Shown here: piece by piece, positions 22,560-34,261 of the stretch
How the letters are laid out: each line of letters starts with the position of its first letter
Position numbering within the stretch: the first letter of the stretch is position 1
Source of the DNA: Siderastrea siderea
Lineage: Eukaryota > Cnidaria > Anthozoa > Scleractinia > Rhizangiidae
DNA: 64,000 nucleotides
Direction of reading: 5' to 3'
Assembly: GCA_964030785.1 (NCBI GenBank)
Contig: OZ034967.1
Location: forward strand, 47,473,533-47,537,532
Notes under the pieces: model-generated
What the model was told of the DNA's origin: nothing
The model's database searches: none
The model's input: the letters and a program-made list of their open reading frames with translations, nothing else
Translations under genes and position numbers: made by a program

Positions 22560-25500
22560 CAGGCGCGTACGCAGGGGGGGTGCACTGGGTGCATGTGCAC
22601 CCCCCCACCTAAGAAAAAAGTTCCGCTCAGAAACGTCCAAAAGAGGAAACAAAGTTCCGCCCAGATAGGTCGATCGACACGTTCCGCTCAGATACGGCAG
22701 AATTAAAACGGAAATGGTAAGGAAAAAAGACGAAAAGACTGAAAGACTAAAGGAAAAAGAAAAAAAACAGACGATAGCCGTTTGTCGGAACTGGAAATCC
22801 TAAAGTAGATTTTTTTCATGTTTTCTCACCATTACTGTTGTTTTGGAAATGAATAAAGGTTGATGCTACCCGTCATCATGCCATAAAAGAGTTTTATAAG
22901 CACGCGCTTAGTACATGGTCAGGTTCAAAGTTCGTTTTTCATCAAATATAACATTTCGCAATCGTCTGGTAACACGTGTCAATCTCAAGTCAAGGTTCAT
23001 AGTCCACTCGTTCTCAATTACTTTCGGAGCCATTCTATTTCAGATCGGGAACAACAAGTGATCCTTGTTTAACTTTTATCATATTTATTTTCATCGTTTA
23101 TGCTGTTTATCGTACTGTGTGTTACGTTTTTTTAACGAATATTACGGGACCAATGGGTCGTCCGGAACAACGCGAACGGCAGCGGAAGAGAGCAGCAGCC
23201 ACTTGCCAAAAGCTAGACAAGTTTCTGCCGCCTAAGGCTCCAAGGACGCAAGAGAGAGGTCAAATCATGTCAAGTGATCAATCTTCTGATCCAACGAATG
23301 GCAGTGAATCATCGAGTAAAGGTACAGTCTGTTGGTCATTAGTATAACTAATACTTTTTATACGAATCACATGTCATTATTTTTGTTGAAATACAAATCA
23401 TCAAGTTCCTAAATCCAAAGAGAAGAAATTGTACTACATGTTCTTAATTATTGTACTCAACTGTACTAACTACTACTGTGCTATTGTTAGAATAAATTTG
23501 CGTCACACTGCGAATGTTAAATATTTACAATAGCAATCATGTTGCACAACTCAGTCGTCAAGGCCGTCACTATAAACGCGTAGTTATTGTTATTTTCGTT
23601 GTTGAAAATAAATAAAGAATTGTAATATACAATAATTACCTTCACGTACACTAACAGATAACGGGAGTGTCGAGCCGTGTATGAGAAACCTAGGAATGTA
23701 TATAGTTCAATCGGCTGACGGCTAGCGAGAGTCCTAAATTTGGGAAAGGCAGCTAATTATTTAAATATATTTGAAAAAACGACTGTTTGCTCAAATTATT
23801 CACTTTGTAACACTTTAAAATTTCTTCTAAACACACAACAAAATATTTAGGCAATCTTTAATATCCGCAGCTTTTTATTTAAAAAAATGTTCGTCCCCAC
23901 ACCACCCCACCTTCATACTTATCGGTGCATTCGTACCGCCATTTAAATCACTTAAATTGCTAAAAAATTAACAATTTTAAACTGTTCCATTCGTTCTTTT
24001 TTTTAAATCAATAGCAACATAAATAACGTTTTCATTTTAGATAATCAACCAAAAGAAAGAAGCTTCGAGAGACATCATAGACAATCAAGCAACGAGCCAC
24101 AGACCCTCGTCAATGACATTGGCAAAATTATCACAGAATCTATGTCCAGTGAGGCCGTTGCTACTGCTGTTCATGAATTGTCGGCTGGTCAGAAGCACCA
24201 TTTGCTTACAAAACACTTCGTACCACCTGAGCGATACTCATTTCCACTCCGGCAATTTGGTAAGAAACAAAGAGCCTTCCAGTCACGTTACCTCCGGGAC
24301 TACGCATGGATGGTGTACAGTCCAGAAGTTGATCGTGCTTTTTGTAAGCACTGTGCTCTCATGCTGACATCCGACAACAGGAGTAGCAAAGGGTTCTTTG
24401 TGAACAAACCGTTTGTAAATTTTCAAAAGATCGACAAGAAAGCGAAAGACCACCAGAGCACACGATATCACCAAGATTCGTTGATTGCAGCAGAATCTTT
24501 TGTTCAGTCGGTTCTGAATCCAGAACAGAACATTAACAATAGGTACGACGAGGAAAAGAAGCAAAATATCAGAAGAAACAGGTACATTATTGCTTGTGTT
24601 GCTGATGCAGTTCTATATTGCGGTCGACAGTGCATAGGCCTCCGGGGGCACAGGGAAGAACTCGATAATGACTCTAGTAACGTTGGTAATTTTCTAGCTG
24701 CACTACAGATGCTTGCTAAACATGATCAACTGTTGAATGAGCACCTCAACAGCACGGGCCTGAACAACAGAAACGCAAAGTATACTTCACCGAGAATACA
24801 GAATGAGATAATTGAAATTATTGCTAAGGATATGATACTTTCAAATCTGATCAAAGAAGTACAATCGGCGACGTTTTTCAGCGTTTTAGCCGATGAGGTG
24901 ACAAGCCACAACAAAGAGGAATTAGCTCTCTGTGTCCGATTTGTCGACGGCAATTCCGATGTGAGGGAAGAGTTCCTGTCGTTCCTTCAACTGCCCCGGA
25001 TAACAGGAGAAGCCATTGCCAACAAGATCATTGACACCCTTGAAGAGCTCGAGCTTGATATCACCAAAGTTCGCGGCCAAGGATATGATGGGGCGGCTAA
25101 CATGTCCAGCGACACTGTTGGTGTTCAAAGGAGGATCAAGAACCAATCCCCTAATGCGGTTTATGTTCACTGCAGTAGCCACACCCTCAATCTAGTGATC
25201 TCGCACTCCTGTGCCCTGCCCAACATTAGAAATGCCGTCGACAAGCTTAAGCAGTGTAGTTTGTTTTTTCTTGGAAGTCCAAAGCGTGAGGGTAAGTAAA
25301 ACAAAATGGTGAAAATACATTTGTCTGTGCAAACCTATAGCTAGCGCTAGCTCGAATGACAGAATTTTTAAAATATTTTTTTATTTTTATTTTTATTTCT
25401 TAATGCTAATGCTGATCCAATACAATAATAGTCCTTTCGTTCCCTTATGCACGAAATTTAGACAAACAATGGTACCAATATAAATCATTTCCTCTGTTTT

Positions 25501-27846
25501 CGGTTGCAGTTTTGCATACCACGAATTTTTGAATTTTGCCTTTTGTCGGTAATTTTCTTATGCTAGCTAGAAAAGAAATGATATGTAACAACAATAGCTA
25601 CTATACGGCTTTTTCGGGGCAGGTCTTCTACAGTCCATAATCACCAAGGCACTTCCAGAAACTCAGAGAAGAAAAGCCCTAATTGATATGTGCCGCACAA
25701 GATGGGCAGCGCGACATGTTGCCTTTCAACATTTCTACCAAGCGCATATTTACATTGTGACCGCTTTGGAGAACATTGCGTTTGGAGCCAACCGCGACCA
25801 GTGTGGAGAAGACTTTCAGAGTGCCGTATGGGACAGGAAAAGCAAAGACGACGCGGGAGCGCTTCTTGGAAATCTTACTTCGTTCGACTTTATCGTCTCT
25901 TTCCTCGTCTTGTACGAGTTTCTATCCCACCTGTCTGGCATTACAGTAAAGCTGCAAGGGAGGACAATTGACATTATTAAAGCATATCACGAGGTGCGCC
26001 ATGATATAATTGCACATGTTATTGAATCTGACGTTAACGTATCGGTTGTAAATGTTCTTCAAACTTGCTGTAGCGACTGGTTATTGAGCACACTATTCCC
26101 TACTCAAGACAATAAGTGCAATCCTTCACGATGTATGATAAATTAACAACTTCCCATTCATCTGGTGCCGATTAGAGCAAATAATGCACAATTGAGTCAC
26201 TCTTAAAAAGAAACAGGGTATATACCACTATTTCCTCAAGTTTATAGTTTCAAACAAGTGGGTCCCGACCACATCTCATTTTTTAAAAGAGTAATTACTC
26301 TTTATTAAATATGATACATTTTGCTATCTTGTACTTTAGATCACAGAAGTGAAGAAGACTTACCAGACCATCAGCGAAAGGATGGAAGAGCATTTTGTTA
26401 TGGTTTACGAGCACGCTGTTCGTGTGGCTGAGGCACTAAATGTGCAGCCCTCGACCCCCAGAGTGGTGGGACGGCAGGTACACCGGAGCAATGCCCCTGC
26501 AGATACTCCTGAAGAGCACTACAGAAGAAATGTTGCCATTCCTTTCGTTGATCACATCATTACAGAAATCGAGAGCCAGTTTTCTGGTAATTCCAATCTA
26601 ACTCGGTGAAAGATGATTAGATTGAGATTTGAAAACGTACTATAGTTAAACGTTACTGCTTAGTCCAACCGTATACTGCATGCAGTTTACTTTCTTCCTT
26701 GAGTTGCTATATTTCTATTTCTTACTTAATCTTCCTTTGTATCCTTATTTTACTGTATGATTCTTTGTATTACCAAACTGCAGATTTAGCCGTCTTGGCT
26801 TCTAGTCTTCTGGGCTTCGTGCCCTCGGTTCTGTGCGAGCAAGGGAATCCTCCGAACCTTGAGGCAATCGTCAACATGTACAAGGATGACCTCCCATCTT
26901 CAGAGCTCGTTCCTCAGGAGATACTTCGATATAGGATCAAGTAAGCTAGAGTAAAACAAAACTGACAAAACCCGTTCAATCTGTGTTAAATGACACATTC
27001 CAGTTATTTCAAAGAATGTTAACATTGCCTTTGCTTATAACCTTAACAGATACGATGCGATGTCCAAAGAGGAGCGGCCCGACACGGCAGCAAACGCAAT
27101 TAAGGAGTGCGACCGGGAAATGTTCCCAAATATTTATGTCCTATTGCAGATTTGCTGCACCATCCCTGCCACAAGCTGCGAGTGTGAGCGCAGTGCTAGT
27201 GCACTAAGACGCCTCCATACATATACCAGGGTCACTATGAGTCAAGACAGGCTATCACATCTGGCTCTTTTTCATATCCACTATTCAGCGGAAGTTGACC
27301 TGGACGAGGTTGTTGAGCTGTTCGCCAGAAAACACCCGAGAAGGCTGGAGTTTGGCACACTCCTCAAAGACAGTTCAAACTTGTGATAGTGCTGCTCAAC
27401 CAAATCTTTAATTTTTCATTGTTTCTGCAATTGCCACCTGGTTCAGTTGTAAAAGTTAGGAATAGAGTACATATTATGCGCCTCAGTCAACAATTTTGTT
27501 ATCTTCCAAGTTCAAGTGAAATTCTTTAATGGCTCTCATGAATTTCGCATGGATTGTTGCATTGAATGTTATATATGCATGCAGCACTACAGATTTATAA
27601 AGCAACAGTCTCGCATATATGAGTAGAAATAAAATGATTCCAACGCTGTATAAGACAGAATTATTTGCTATTAAAGAAAGGTTTACATAACGTACCTTAA
27701 TTGCGCATAACCATTTTTCTGTTTTCTAGAAAAGGGTGAACCTTCCATATTATACATACATATATATATATATATTAGGACTGCTGACAAAAGTTCCGCT
27801 CAAGCTTAAAGTGCACTCCCCCACCGAAAAACTGCGTACGCGCCTG
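22560..27846 (+). mobile_element. hAT-type DNA transposon, about 5.3 kb, apparently complete
   Basis: The left terminus CAGGCGCGTACGCAG is mirrored by CTGCGTACGCGCCTG at the right end, a 15-base perfect inverted repeat. A G/C-rich 'gggtgcac'/'gtgcactccc' block sits inside each end. The word 'gttccgctca' recurs inside the left end (about 22619, 22678) and near the right end (about 27792), as expected for subterminal transposase-binding repeats. TCTTGC is found beside both borders, but I cannot define a clean 8-bp target duplication. The transposase gene inside is intact by splice phase. The element sits in an intron of the host gene. Confidence 0.8.
23153..27386 (+). CDS. hAT transposase, ZMYM1/p52rIPK-like (TTF zinc finger, DUF4371)
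   Basis: Six exons (23153-23321, 24041-25291, 25623-25993, 26340-26586, 26784-26940, 27050-27386) join in consistent phase to 843 aa. All introns are GT/AG; the donor after 25993 (gtgcgc) is weak. The N-terminus has a short 'CQKLDKFLPP' motif. A TTF-type zinc finger follows ('YAWMVYSPEV', 'FCKHCALM', later H residues), then the RNase H-like core with 'FFSVLADEVTS' and 'GQGYDGAANMS' carrying the catalytic Asp residues. 'CSSHTLNLV' and the C-terminal dimerisation motif 'TSCECERSASALRRL' follow. This cut-and-paste enzyme would act at the flanking TIRs. No stop or frameshift is visible, so it may be functional. Confidence 0.85.
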
Positions 27847-28206
27847 TCTTGCTTTATTTTACAACACACTAACTATGTTTTACAACGATAACAAATTTCA
27901 GTATACCAATACTCTTTATGAATATCATGCCGGCTTATGTTAAGTCAAAGAATTGATAAATAATCGTTTTCTTAACAACATTTAAGTTATGAATTCTATA
28001 ATAAGCTTAAACTAAACCAGGACGAAGATATTGCAAGATCCTACTTGATAGTTGCAAAATCTTGCAATACATCATATCTTAAAACAGGATTTCAGCAAGA
28101 TGTTCAACTATATAAAAACAGCATAATGAATAGCAGTCTGTTTTAAACATTAACAAGCTGTGCTTTTTATAATAATTTTCATCTTATTGTGTTGTTGCAA
28201 TTGCAG

Positions 28207-28272
28207 GTTTGTAACTATCTCCGGGAAAGAGAAGTCGAAGAAAGCGTAGTTTTAAAGTTTGAGGAAGAAAAG
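28207..28272 (+). CDS. Host gene exon 2 (SAM-like), tentative
   Basis: Acceptor ttgcag, 66 bases in phase 0, donor gttagt. It reads 'VCNYLREREVEESVVLKFEE', fitting an L..WL...L....F pattern of SAM domains. It continues exon 22321-22362 in frame across the hAT insertion. Confidence 0.45.
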
Positions 28273-28440
28273 GTTAGTCTTTGGTTGTTTAATACCTAGC
28301 ACCTCTCCAGGTTCTGTGATATAATGCATTGAAACTATTCGGTGTTGTCATATATGGCCAAAATCACATGCTTGTCAGTTATCTTTTGCCGGGTACTTTT
28401 GAGCATTTCTGCGTTTCAAAATAACATATTTTATTTATGT

Positions 28441-28617
28441 GCAGTTCCAAAAAATATCCATACCCACCCCATGGAAGGTCATAAGAATTTCCGAGGGGGA
28501 AGGGGGGTCTCTAAAGCCAAAACTTTTAAAGGAAAGTATGGGGCTTAAGTCTAATTTCCAGAGGGGTGGGGGGATTCAAATCAAAAAACCTGTGGGAGGG
28601 GTACAGATATTTTCTGG
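28441..28617. mobile_element. MITE of the 'CCAGAAAATATCCATAC' TIR family, copy A
   Basis: The left end 'gttccaaaaaatatccatac' and right end 'gtacagatattttctgg' are diverged inverted copies. The interior is G- and A-rich with the family's 'gaatttccgaggggga' block. Related copies or fragments are at 34834-35820, 48322-48464, 52240-52370 and 62044-62165. Confidence 0.75.
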
Positions 28618-29458
28618 TAGACAGAGAACCACAGCTTGCATGGCCACCTTCTATTTCTTATCAGCCTTCCACTTCAAAGTTATGCACTTATCAATTGAAA
28701 TCCCGACCCCCAACCTCCAACCCTGGGACAAGGCGAGGATTTGGCTTGACATCTTTGCAAATGTCAATAAACCCCCACACACTGGGGCTATCCACTGGTA
28801 AAACTCCCACTCAGGATGAGAACTTTTAATAGTGTATGTTATAATAACCTTTTAACTAAGGTGACATTTTCGATTAAAACTACTGACTTCATTTCCATGT
28901 AATATGAAATTTACAACTTTATTTCAAAATTAAATGACAAGATCCAAATAATGATTGCAGAACAAGAAGTAACTCTAGGGTGTTGCCCCTCTTTGATTTT
29001 ATGAAAATAGCTGTCACAGCAAAATAAATTAGATGGCTCTTTGCCTGCTTTTTGAACACCAAATAGTTAATGTAGGCAAGCAATGCTTTCAAATGTGCTC
29101 AAAGCAGAGCATTCCCGACGTTGTGCCGGATTCAAGGCTGGGGGCTGGATTTGGCAACCCTGTGCGTACATTAATTTTCAGCTGATGCTGAATTCGATGT
29201 GCTTTAGCACATATCCTGTTTTTATTTGTTTCATATATATTTGGCCAGTCTGTTGGGGATAAAGCTGTTCAGCATCTTGCAAGCTCTATGAAATATGTGG
29301 TATTCATAGCAGTCTTCTAACATAGCAAGTGAAATACTCAAATGTACTTGTTATGTGTTATACAAAATCTGTTATAACAAGATCTGACTTTAAAAGGAGT
29401 ACATTTGCATTTGAAAAGAGCATTAGCATAGTAATTTAATTAAATCTTCTATTCTCAG

Positions 29459-29518
29459 ATGGATATTTCAGCAGTCCTAAATGCAAATGATGTATTTGTG
29501 TCTGTGGATAGAATTGAG
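29459..29518 (+). CDS. Possible host gene exon 3
   Basis: After attctcag the frame reads 'MDISAVLNANDVFVSVDRIE' to a poor donor (gtctct). Joined to exon 2 it gives 'FEEEKMDISAVLNAND', plausible as SAM helix 3. An earlier donor at 29492 is possible. The border is unresolved. Confidence 0.3.
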
Positions 29519-29639
29519 GTCTCTAATTACCTTTTAGATCACAGAGTTTTGTTCGGGTTTTTTATTGTTTTCTGTGAAGATTAATGACTATGTGATATCG
29601 ACTTCAGCATAATGAATGGAAATATTTTTGCAAACATTA

Positions 29640-30240
29640 ATACGTGGCTTTCTATTCAAAGTCTTCGGATATTTATATTCCTTCTCACCTGAGTGACCAT
29701 GCTTACACAAGTGTGAAGAAAAAACTCGAATTCATTTGCAATAAAGTACCAAGAAATACTCGGTGCCTTTAAATGTAGAGTACCTTTAAATGTAGAGTAT
29801 TTTCCTGTTTCAATCATCTCTAAAGGTCTTTTAAAACCGGAGTGATGCTTGCAAAACAAAGGCGCTACTGACGTGCTCATCAGCGGCTAATGTTTACGAA
29901 AAAAGTACACCCATTCGCTCGCAATATGGTGCTGAGAAATACTCGACGCATCGTATAATCCTTGTTACAAATTGTGCCTCTAAATGCGGAGTGTTTTCCC
30001 GTTTCAATCATCTTTATAGACCTTTTAAACCCTTTGTATGACTTTTTATAAATTTGCTGTGACGCTTGCAAAACAAAAGCTCTACTAACCCGCTCCTCAA
30101 CGTCTGTTTGCTAAAAATATAATTTCGCACGCAATACACTGCCAAGAAATACTGGGCGCATAGTAGTAATCTTTATTACAAATTGGGCCTTCAAAAACAG
30201 AGTATTTTCCCGTTTAAAACCTCTTTAATGAGTTTAGGGC
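29640..30240. repeat. Diverged satellite-like array, about 210-bp unit, near three copies
   Basis: Landmarks recur in order: '(a/g)agaaatact(c/g)g' at 29751, 29934 and 30144; 'ttttcc(t/c)gttt(c/a)aa' at about 29800, 29995 and 30206; and 'gcttgcaaaacaaa' at about 29849 and 30065. The units are 183 and 210 bp apart. Short minus-strand ORFs here are repeat-derived. Confidence 0.75.
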
Positions 30241-30265
30241 AGTATAACAACTGTAACTGTCCATG

Positions 30266-30388
30266 GATTTATCAACTGAGTTGATAAGGTAAAAAGGCCA
30301 TTGCTCTGACGAAGGGCTAACGCTCGAAACATCAGCTTTCAATCTCTTTACGGTGGCCAAATTCCTTATCAACTCAGTTGATAAATCC
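30266..30388. mobile_element. Foldback element with hammerhead-like core, copy 1
   Basis: The ends 'ggatttatcaactgagttga' and its complement flank 'ggcca...tggcc'. The centre has CTGACGA (30306-30312), a hairpin (gggc...gctc), then GAAAC (30326-30330). These are conserved words of hammerhead ribozymes, which are known from Penelope-like elements and retrozymes. The following bases here are ATC rather than GTC, so cleavage competence is doubtful. Confidence 0.65.
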
Positions 30389-30412
30389 AAATTTTGTGTT
30401 TCGCGTCCTTAA

Positions 30413-30416
<4 letters not shown>

Positions 30417-30443
<27 letters not shown>

Positions 30444-31063
30444 ACCCCCTTGTTTGTTAACTGAAAATTCTAAGTTGATAAAACAGGTAGCGCTGATATA
30501 CGGGCAAAAACTACACCAAGGTACCAAATTCCCCAGACTCTTGGCACTTCGTTAAATCAAGGTTTCACAGTACCGTTTTGACATGCGCGCTTCATTGTTC
30601 AGTCTTATAACAAGTAATATAATATTTTATCATAGTGTTTCTGATTGGTTCACTGTTTGCTTGAAATTCGGCAGACTTAAAAGAATGTATAATCCATTTT
30701 TGATCTGGCCACAAAGGTTACACTTCTGCCATTTTCATCAGTTGCGATAATAAATATCTGAACATCTACTTGCACATTTGCACGTCAACCTCTTCGCACT
30801 TTTCCGTAGCTTGGACAGATCGCAACATCCCCTGGGAGTGTTGACAGATCTCAAGTAATGAGCCGACCGGAAATTTGCGTTGCGATTACCTCAACTTGCG
30901 TTTTTGTAGCTATTTATAATAGTACTCCTTGAGTTACCAGTGGAAATCATGCTGATGATGAGAAATGTAGGTATTATGACTTACTTTATTCGTATTTTAG
31001 CCGGGGTGTCTAATCGGACAAACAAGGGGGTTACTTTCTAAAGAAATAGTGGTGCTGATTTAT
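30417..31063. repeat. Inverted repeat arms around about 560 bp
   Basis: Bases 30418-30458, containing 'aactaacccccttgttt', are inverted at about 31018-31060 ('aaacaagggggttactttct'). Each arm joins one of the hammerhead-like foldbacks, so two elements of the same family lie head to head. The 560-bp interior has no ORF. It carries a minus-strand copy (about 30530-30580) of the end sequence found at 31797. Confidence 0.65.
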
Positions 31064-31238
31064 CAACTGAGTTGATACGGTAAATTGGCCAACGTAAAAA
31101 ATGGAAAGCTAACGTTTTGAGCGTTAGCCCTTTGGATTCGCTCTGACGAAGAGCTAACGCTCGAAACGTCAACTTTCAATATCTTTACGGTGGCCAATTT
31201 ACCTTATTATCTCAGTTGAAATTCTAGTTAATAAATCC
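31057..31238. mobile_element. Foldback element with hammerhead-like core, copy 2
   Basis: Same family as 30266-30388, larger because the core occurs twice in opposite orientation. The plus-strand core has CTGACGA at 31143-31149, a hairpin (agagc...gctc), GAAAC at 31163-31167 and GTC at 31168-31170, all matching the hammerhead consensus words. The opposite core (31108-31130) is degraded. The ends are 'gatttatcaactgagttgat' and a diverged complement. Confidence 0.65.
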
Positions 31239-31796
31239 AAAGTTTTGTGTCGAACTTCATTACAGTTGTGTCAAAAGACAATTTTCACGAAATGTCGCTT
31301 CACCCGTGTTTTGTTCTTTTCTGCAATTCAAAATCAGGCATATAATCAATATTTCCCGGGCTTTAATTCGTTCTGGTTCAATTGCTAAAAGATGGGGTGA
31401 TCCTGTATAAATAAGATGTTATTTTGCTGCCTCGCAGCAAAAGTGCACCAAGCTGGCCGTACCAATGTGCATAAAATGTCCTATCTCATGGGCAGGGCTC
31501 TTATATCTTGTTTCCTTTTATTGGATCTCTCGCCAAAACAGGCAACTTGCCTCAGTTTAATTTAGTTTAGTATATCGTGAATCCTGGGCAAATAACATAC
31601 TAGTAGGAACTTAACATCAGCCTGATGTCTCAGGATCTTTTCAAGGTGAGAAGTACCTTGAAACGATACTGGGCCACTACAGGCCCCTTGTGCAGACCAA
31701 CTGCTCACCTTAACCTTTTCCCTTTTTTAAGTTAAGTTACTTGCTGTACTGCTCAAACCAAACCAAATGTCTAACGTTACTAGAATCCTACTACAC

Positions 31797-32683
31797 GGGA
31801 ACCTCGATTTAACGAAGTGCCAAAGGACTGGGGAAACTGGTTCGTTATATCCCCGGCATAGTCAATCGAACCCAATCGAACTGAATTTAAATTGAACTCA
31901 AACGAACTCAACCGAACTTAATCCATGGATTGAGTTCGGCAATCGAATGAAATCGAACTCACACAAAAAAAATTGGACAATCTAACTCCATCGAACGTTC
32001 GATTTCCGAACTCTTGATATTGGTGTTGAAAATCAATGACAAGTTTTTGGAGCGCTCGAGTTACTTCAGTATAACACGTTTTTATTGTAACGGCAGAACT
32101 CCCAGAGAAATGGCTTCAGATGCACTGTGGGTTGTTACCTTTAATGCGTAATAAAAGTGCCGCTTTGACGTCAGGGATAGCCTGTTCCAGGCTCTCAGCT
32201 TTTCCACACGAACAGGCTACGTGAAGCAGGGCGAAGATTTCAAAGGTTTAAAGAAAATAGGCGAGAAAGGCCGTGCTATTTGAGATGTAAATGAGCGTGG
32301 ACAATTAGATCACTCAACGTAAACTGGTTGCGGAACACGGTAATGCACGGGAATAATGAAAGCTTTGTTCTAATTTGCTCTTTTTACTGCCGTGGACAGT
32401 TTACTCAGTTTTTGAATAATCAGTAAAAAAGGACGAGAAAAACTTGTTTTCGATGGGCTTGCTTTGTGTGTAGGTTTACCAGTGCTTGTCTACTACAGTA
32501 ACCGAGCATGCAGTCAGACCAATTCAAGTTCAATTTCGTTCGATTGCCGAACGTTCGATTGAGTATGCCGGGTTTTGTCATTCAACTATCACTGGGCTGA
32601 AGAATATGCCTTGGGTCATTATACCGAGGACACTTCGTTATATAGAGGTTATATAGAGGTTCATTAAATCGAGGTTTCACTGC
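31797..32683. mobile_element. Nested MITEs: outer pogo/Tc1-like ends, inner 'CCCGGCATAG' element
   Basis: The outer ends are 'gaacctcgatttaacgaa' (31797 on) and 'ttaaatcgaggtttcactg' (to 32683). Inside them CCCGGCATAGTCAATCGAAC (from 31852) is mirrored by GTTCGATTGAGTATGCCGGG (to about 32572). The inner element has many AATCGAAC-type words in both orientations near each end. No transposase is present. The type of the outer ends is assigned from memory. Confidence 0.65.
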
Positions 32684-33039
32684 ACCATGCCGTTCTATTT
32701 GCCGCCCTGTTTATGGTAATTGCATTAATTCTTATTTTAACCTGGCCATCACCATGTATACAGGCACTATACCTTGCCCTGTTGCTGCCAGCTATAAAAG
32801 AGCCATCAAAAACACCAAGCACAGAGCAGAGCCGACTGCCATCAGCCATCAAAAGCAGAAAGCACAGAGCACAAGCACACCGGCCAAGTACCAAGCACCA
32901 ACCACATCAACACAGAACACAAGCAACTATCACCCATCACCACATATGCCTATATTCCGCTTTTTGTGGTTTTCGGTTCCTTTCTTTTAATTTCATTTCT
33001 GTCCTTTTGCTGTTACTTTTTTTGGTCTCACTGCCTAGA

Positions 33040-34030
33040 TAAGAACTTCAAAAGGGAAGTGACTGTAGAAGTAAGACTTGGACCACTGGCAACGGATAGT
33101 CCGGTACTGTAAAAGCCACCCCATCGCTGAATGAGGCTTTTAGACAGTTAGGTGACCGCAGTGTATATAGGGAGATGCCCGAACACCTTACTCAACATAT
33201 ATCTCCTAGGGCGGGTAGGTTCTATTTGTTACCTAAAATACACAAGAGGGGTTGTCCGGGTAGGCCGGTTATTTCAGGCTGTGGTACGTGTACAGAAAGG
33301 ATCTCGGAGTTCGTTGATTACCATATTAAGCCCTTGGATCGAAGAATACCATCTTACATTAAGGATACTAAACATTTTCTACAAGAACTTAACAAATTGG
33401 GTACGCTGCCTGAGGGGGCGATATTGGTTACAGCGGATGTGGTAGGCTTGTATCCCCATATTCCACACGAGGAAGGATTAAGGGCCATGAGGGCAGCTTT
33501 AAGTGGTAATAACACTACATCCATTCCTACGGAGGAGTTAGTTGATTTAGCGAGAATAGTTCTTACTCACAACAATCTTACCTTTAATGGTAAGCACTAT
33601 TTACAAATCTTGGGTACTGCAATAGGGACTAAAATGGCGCCATCGTATGCTAACATTTTTATGGGGAAACTAGAGGCGGACTTGCTTGAACAGTCACCAG
33701 TTAAGGCACACACGTGGCATAGATTTATTGATGACATCTTTATGATTTGGACGGAGGGCGAGGAAAGACTTAAGACGTTTACGGAGTATATGAATTTTTT
33801 TCTTGATACTATTAAGTTTACTTTTGAGTGGTCGTATACACAGGTTGGTTTTTTGGATGTCAGTGTTATGTTGGACAACGTAGTAATCTCCACAAACTTA
33901 TATAGCAAACCTACAGATAAACACCAGTATCTGTTTCACACTTCCTGTCATCCTAACGCTTGCAAGAAAAGTATACCCTTCGGACGGGCACTAAGATTAC
34001 GCCATATATGTTCTTCAGATGCTTTCTTTG
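33040..34030 (+). pseudogene. Penelope-like element reverse transcriptase, truncated
   Basis: From 33175 a single frame reads the PLE RT: 'FYLLPKIHKRGCPGRPVISG' and 'TERISEFVD', then motif A 'VTADVVGLYPHIPHEEG', motif B 'GTAIGTKMAPSYANIF' with 'MGKLE', motif C 'FIDDIFMIW' and motif E 'VGFLDVSV'. Upstream (33040-33174) the sense is readable only across frameshifts and stops. The match ends near 'LRLRHICSSDAFFEKR'. The rest of the thumb and the GIY-YIG endonuclease are missing, and the last 13 codons of the ORF read antisense into the next element. It is dead by truncation. Confidence 0.85.
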
Positions 34031-34034
34031 AGAA

Positions 34035-34260
34035 ACGAGCTGTGATGCCGGCGGGTATGTTCTTTGTGGTGATCGGTGGGTGATTACTCTCGCGGTGGAC
34101 ATATTGTAGTGTAGCATTAGGCTTTGTGAAGGGCTGGTAGGTACTGTTGCTCAGGTTAAAGGTGACGTCTAGGAAGTTAATGATTTGTTTGTTTGCTTCA
34201 ATTGTGATCCATAGCCCATTTTGATTAAAGACGCGACATATTTCCTTCTTGATGTGCTCT
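34035..34260 (-). pseudogene. Second RT-element fragment, opposite strand
   Basis: The minus strand reads 'KKEICRVFNQNGLWITIEAN', then 'NFLDVTFNLSNSTYQPF' and 'VHRESNHPPITTKNIPA'. This is the 'FLDV' region just after the RT palm of a different Penelope/related RT lineage. No stops occur over about 70 codons. It abuts the plus-strand PLE fragment head to head and the DUF3504 pseudogene on the other side. Confidence 0.7.
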
Positions 34261-34261
34261 G

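Noticed and set aside
33152..33445. 97-codon ORF overlapping the PLE reverse transcriptase
   Set aside because: Out-of-frame shadow; the other frame carries all RT motifs.
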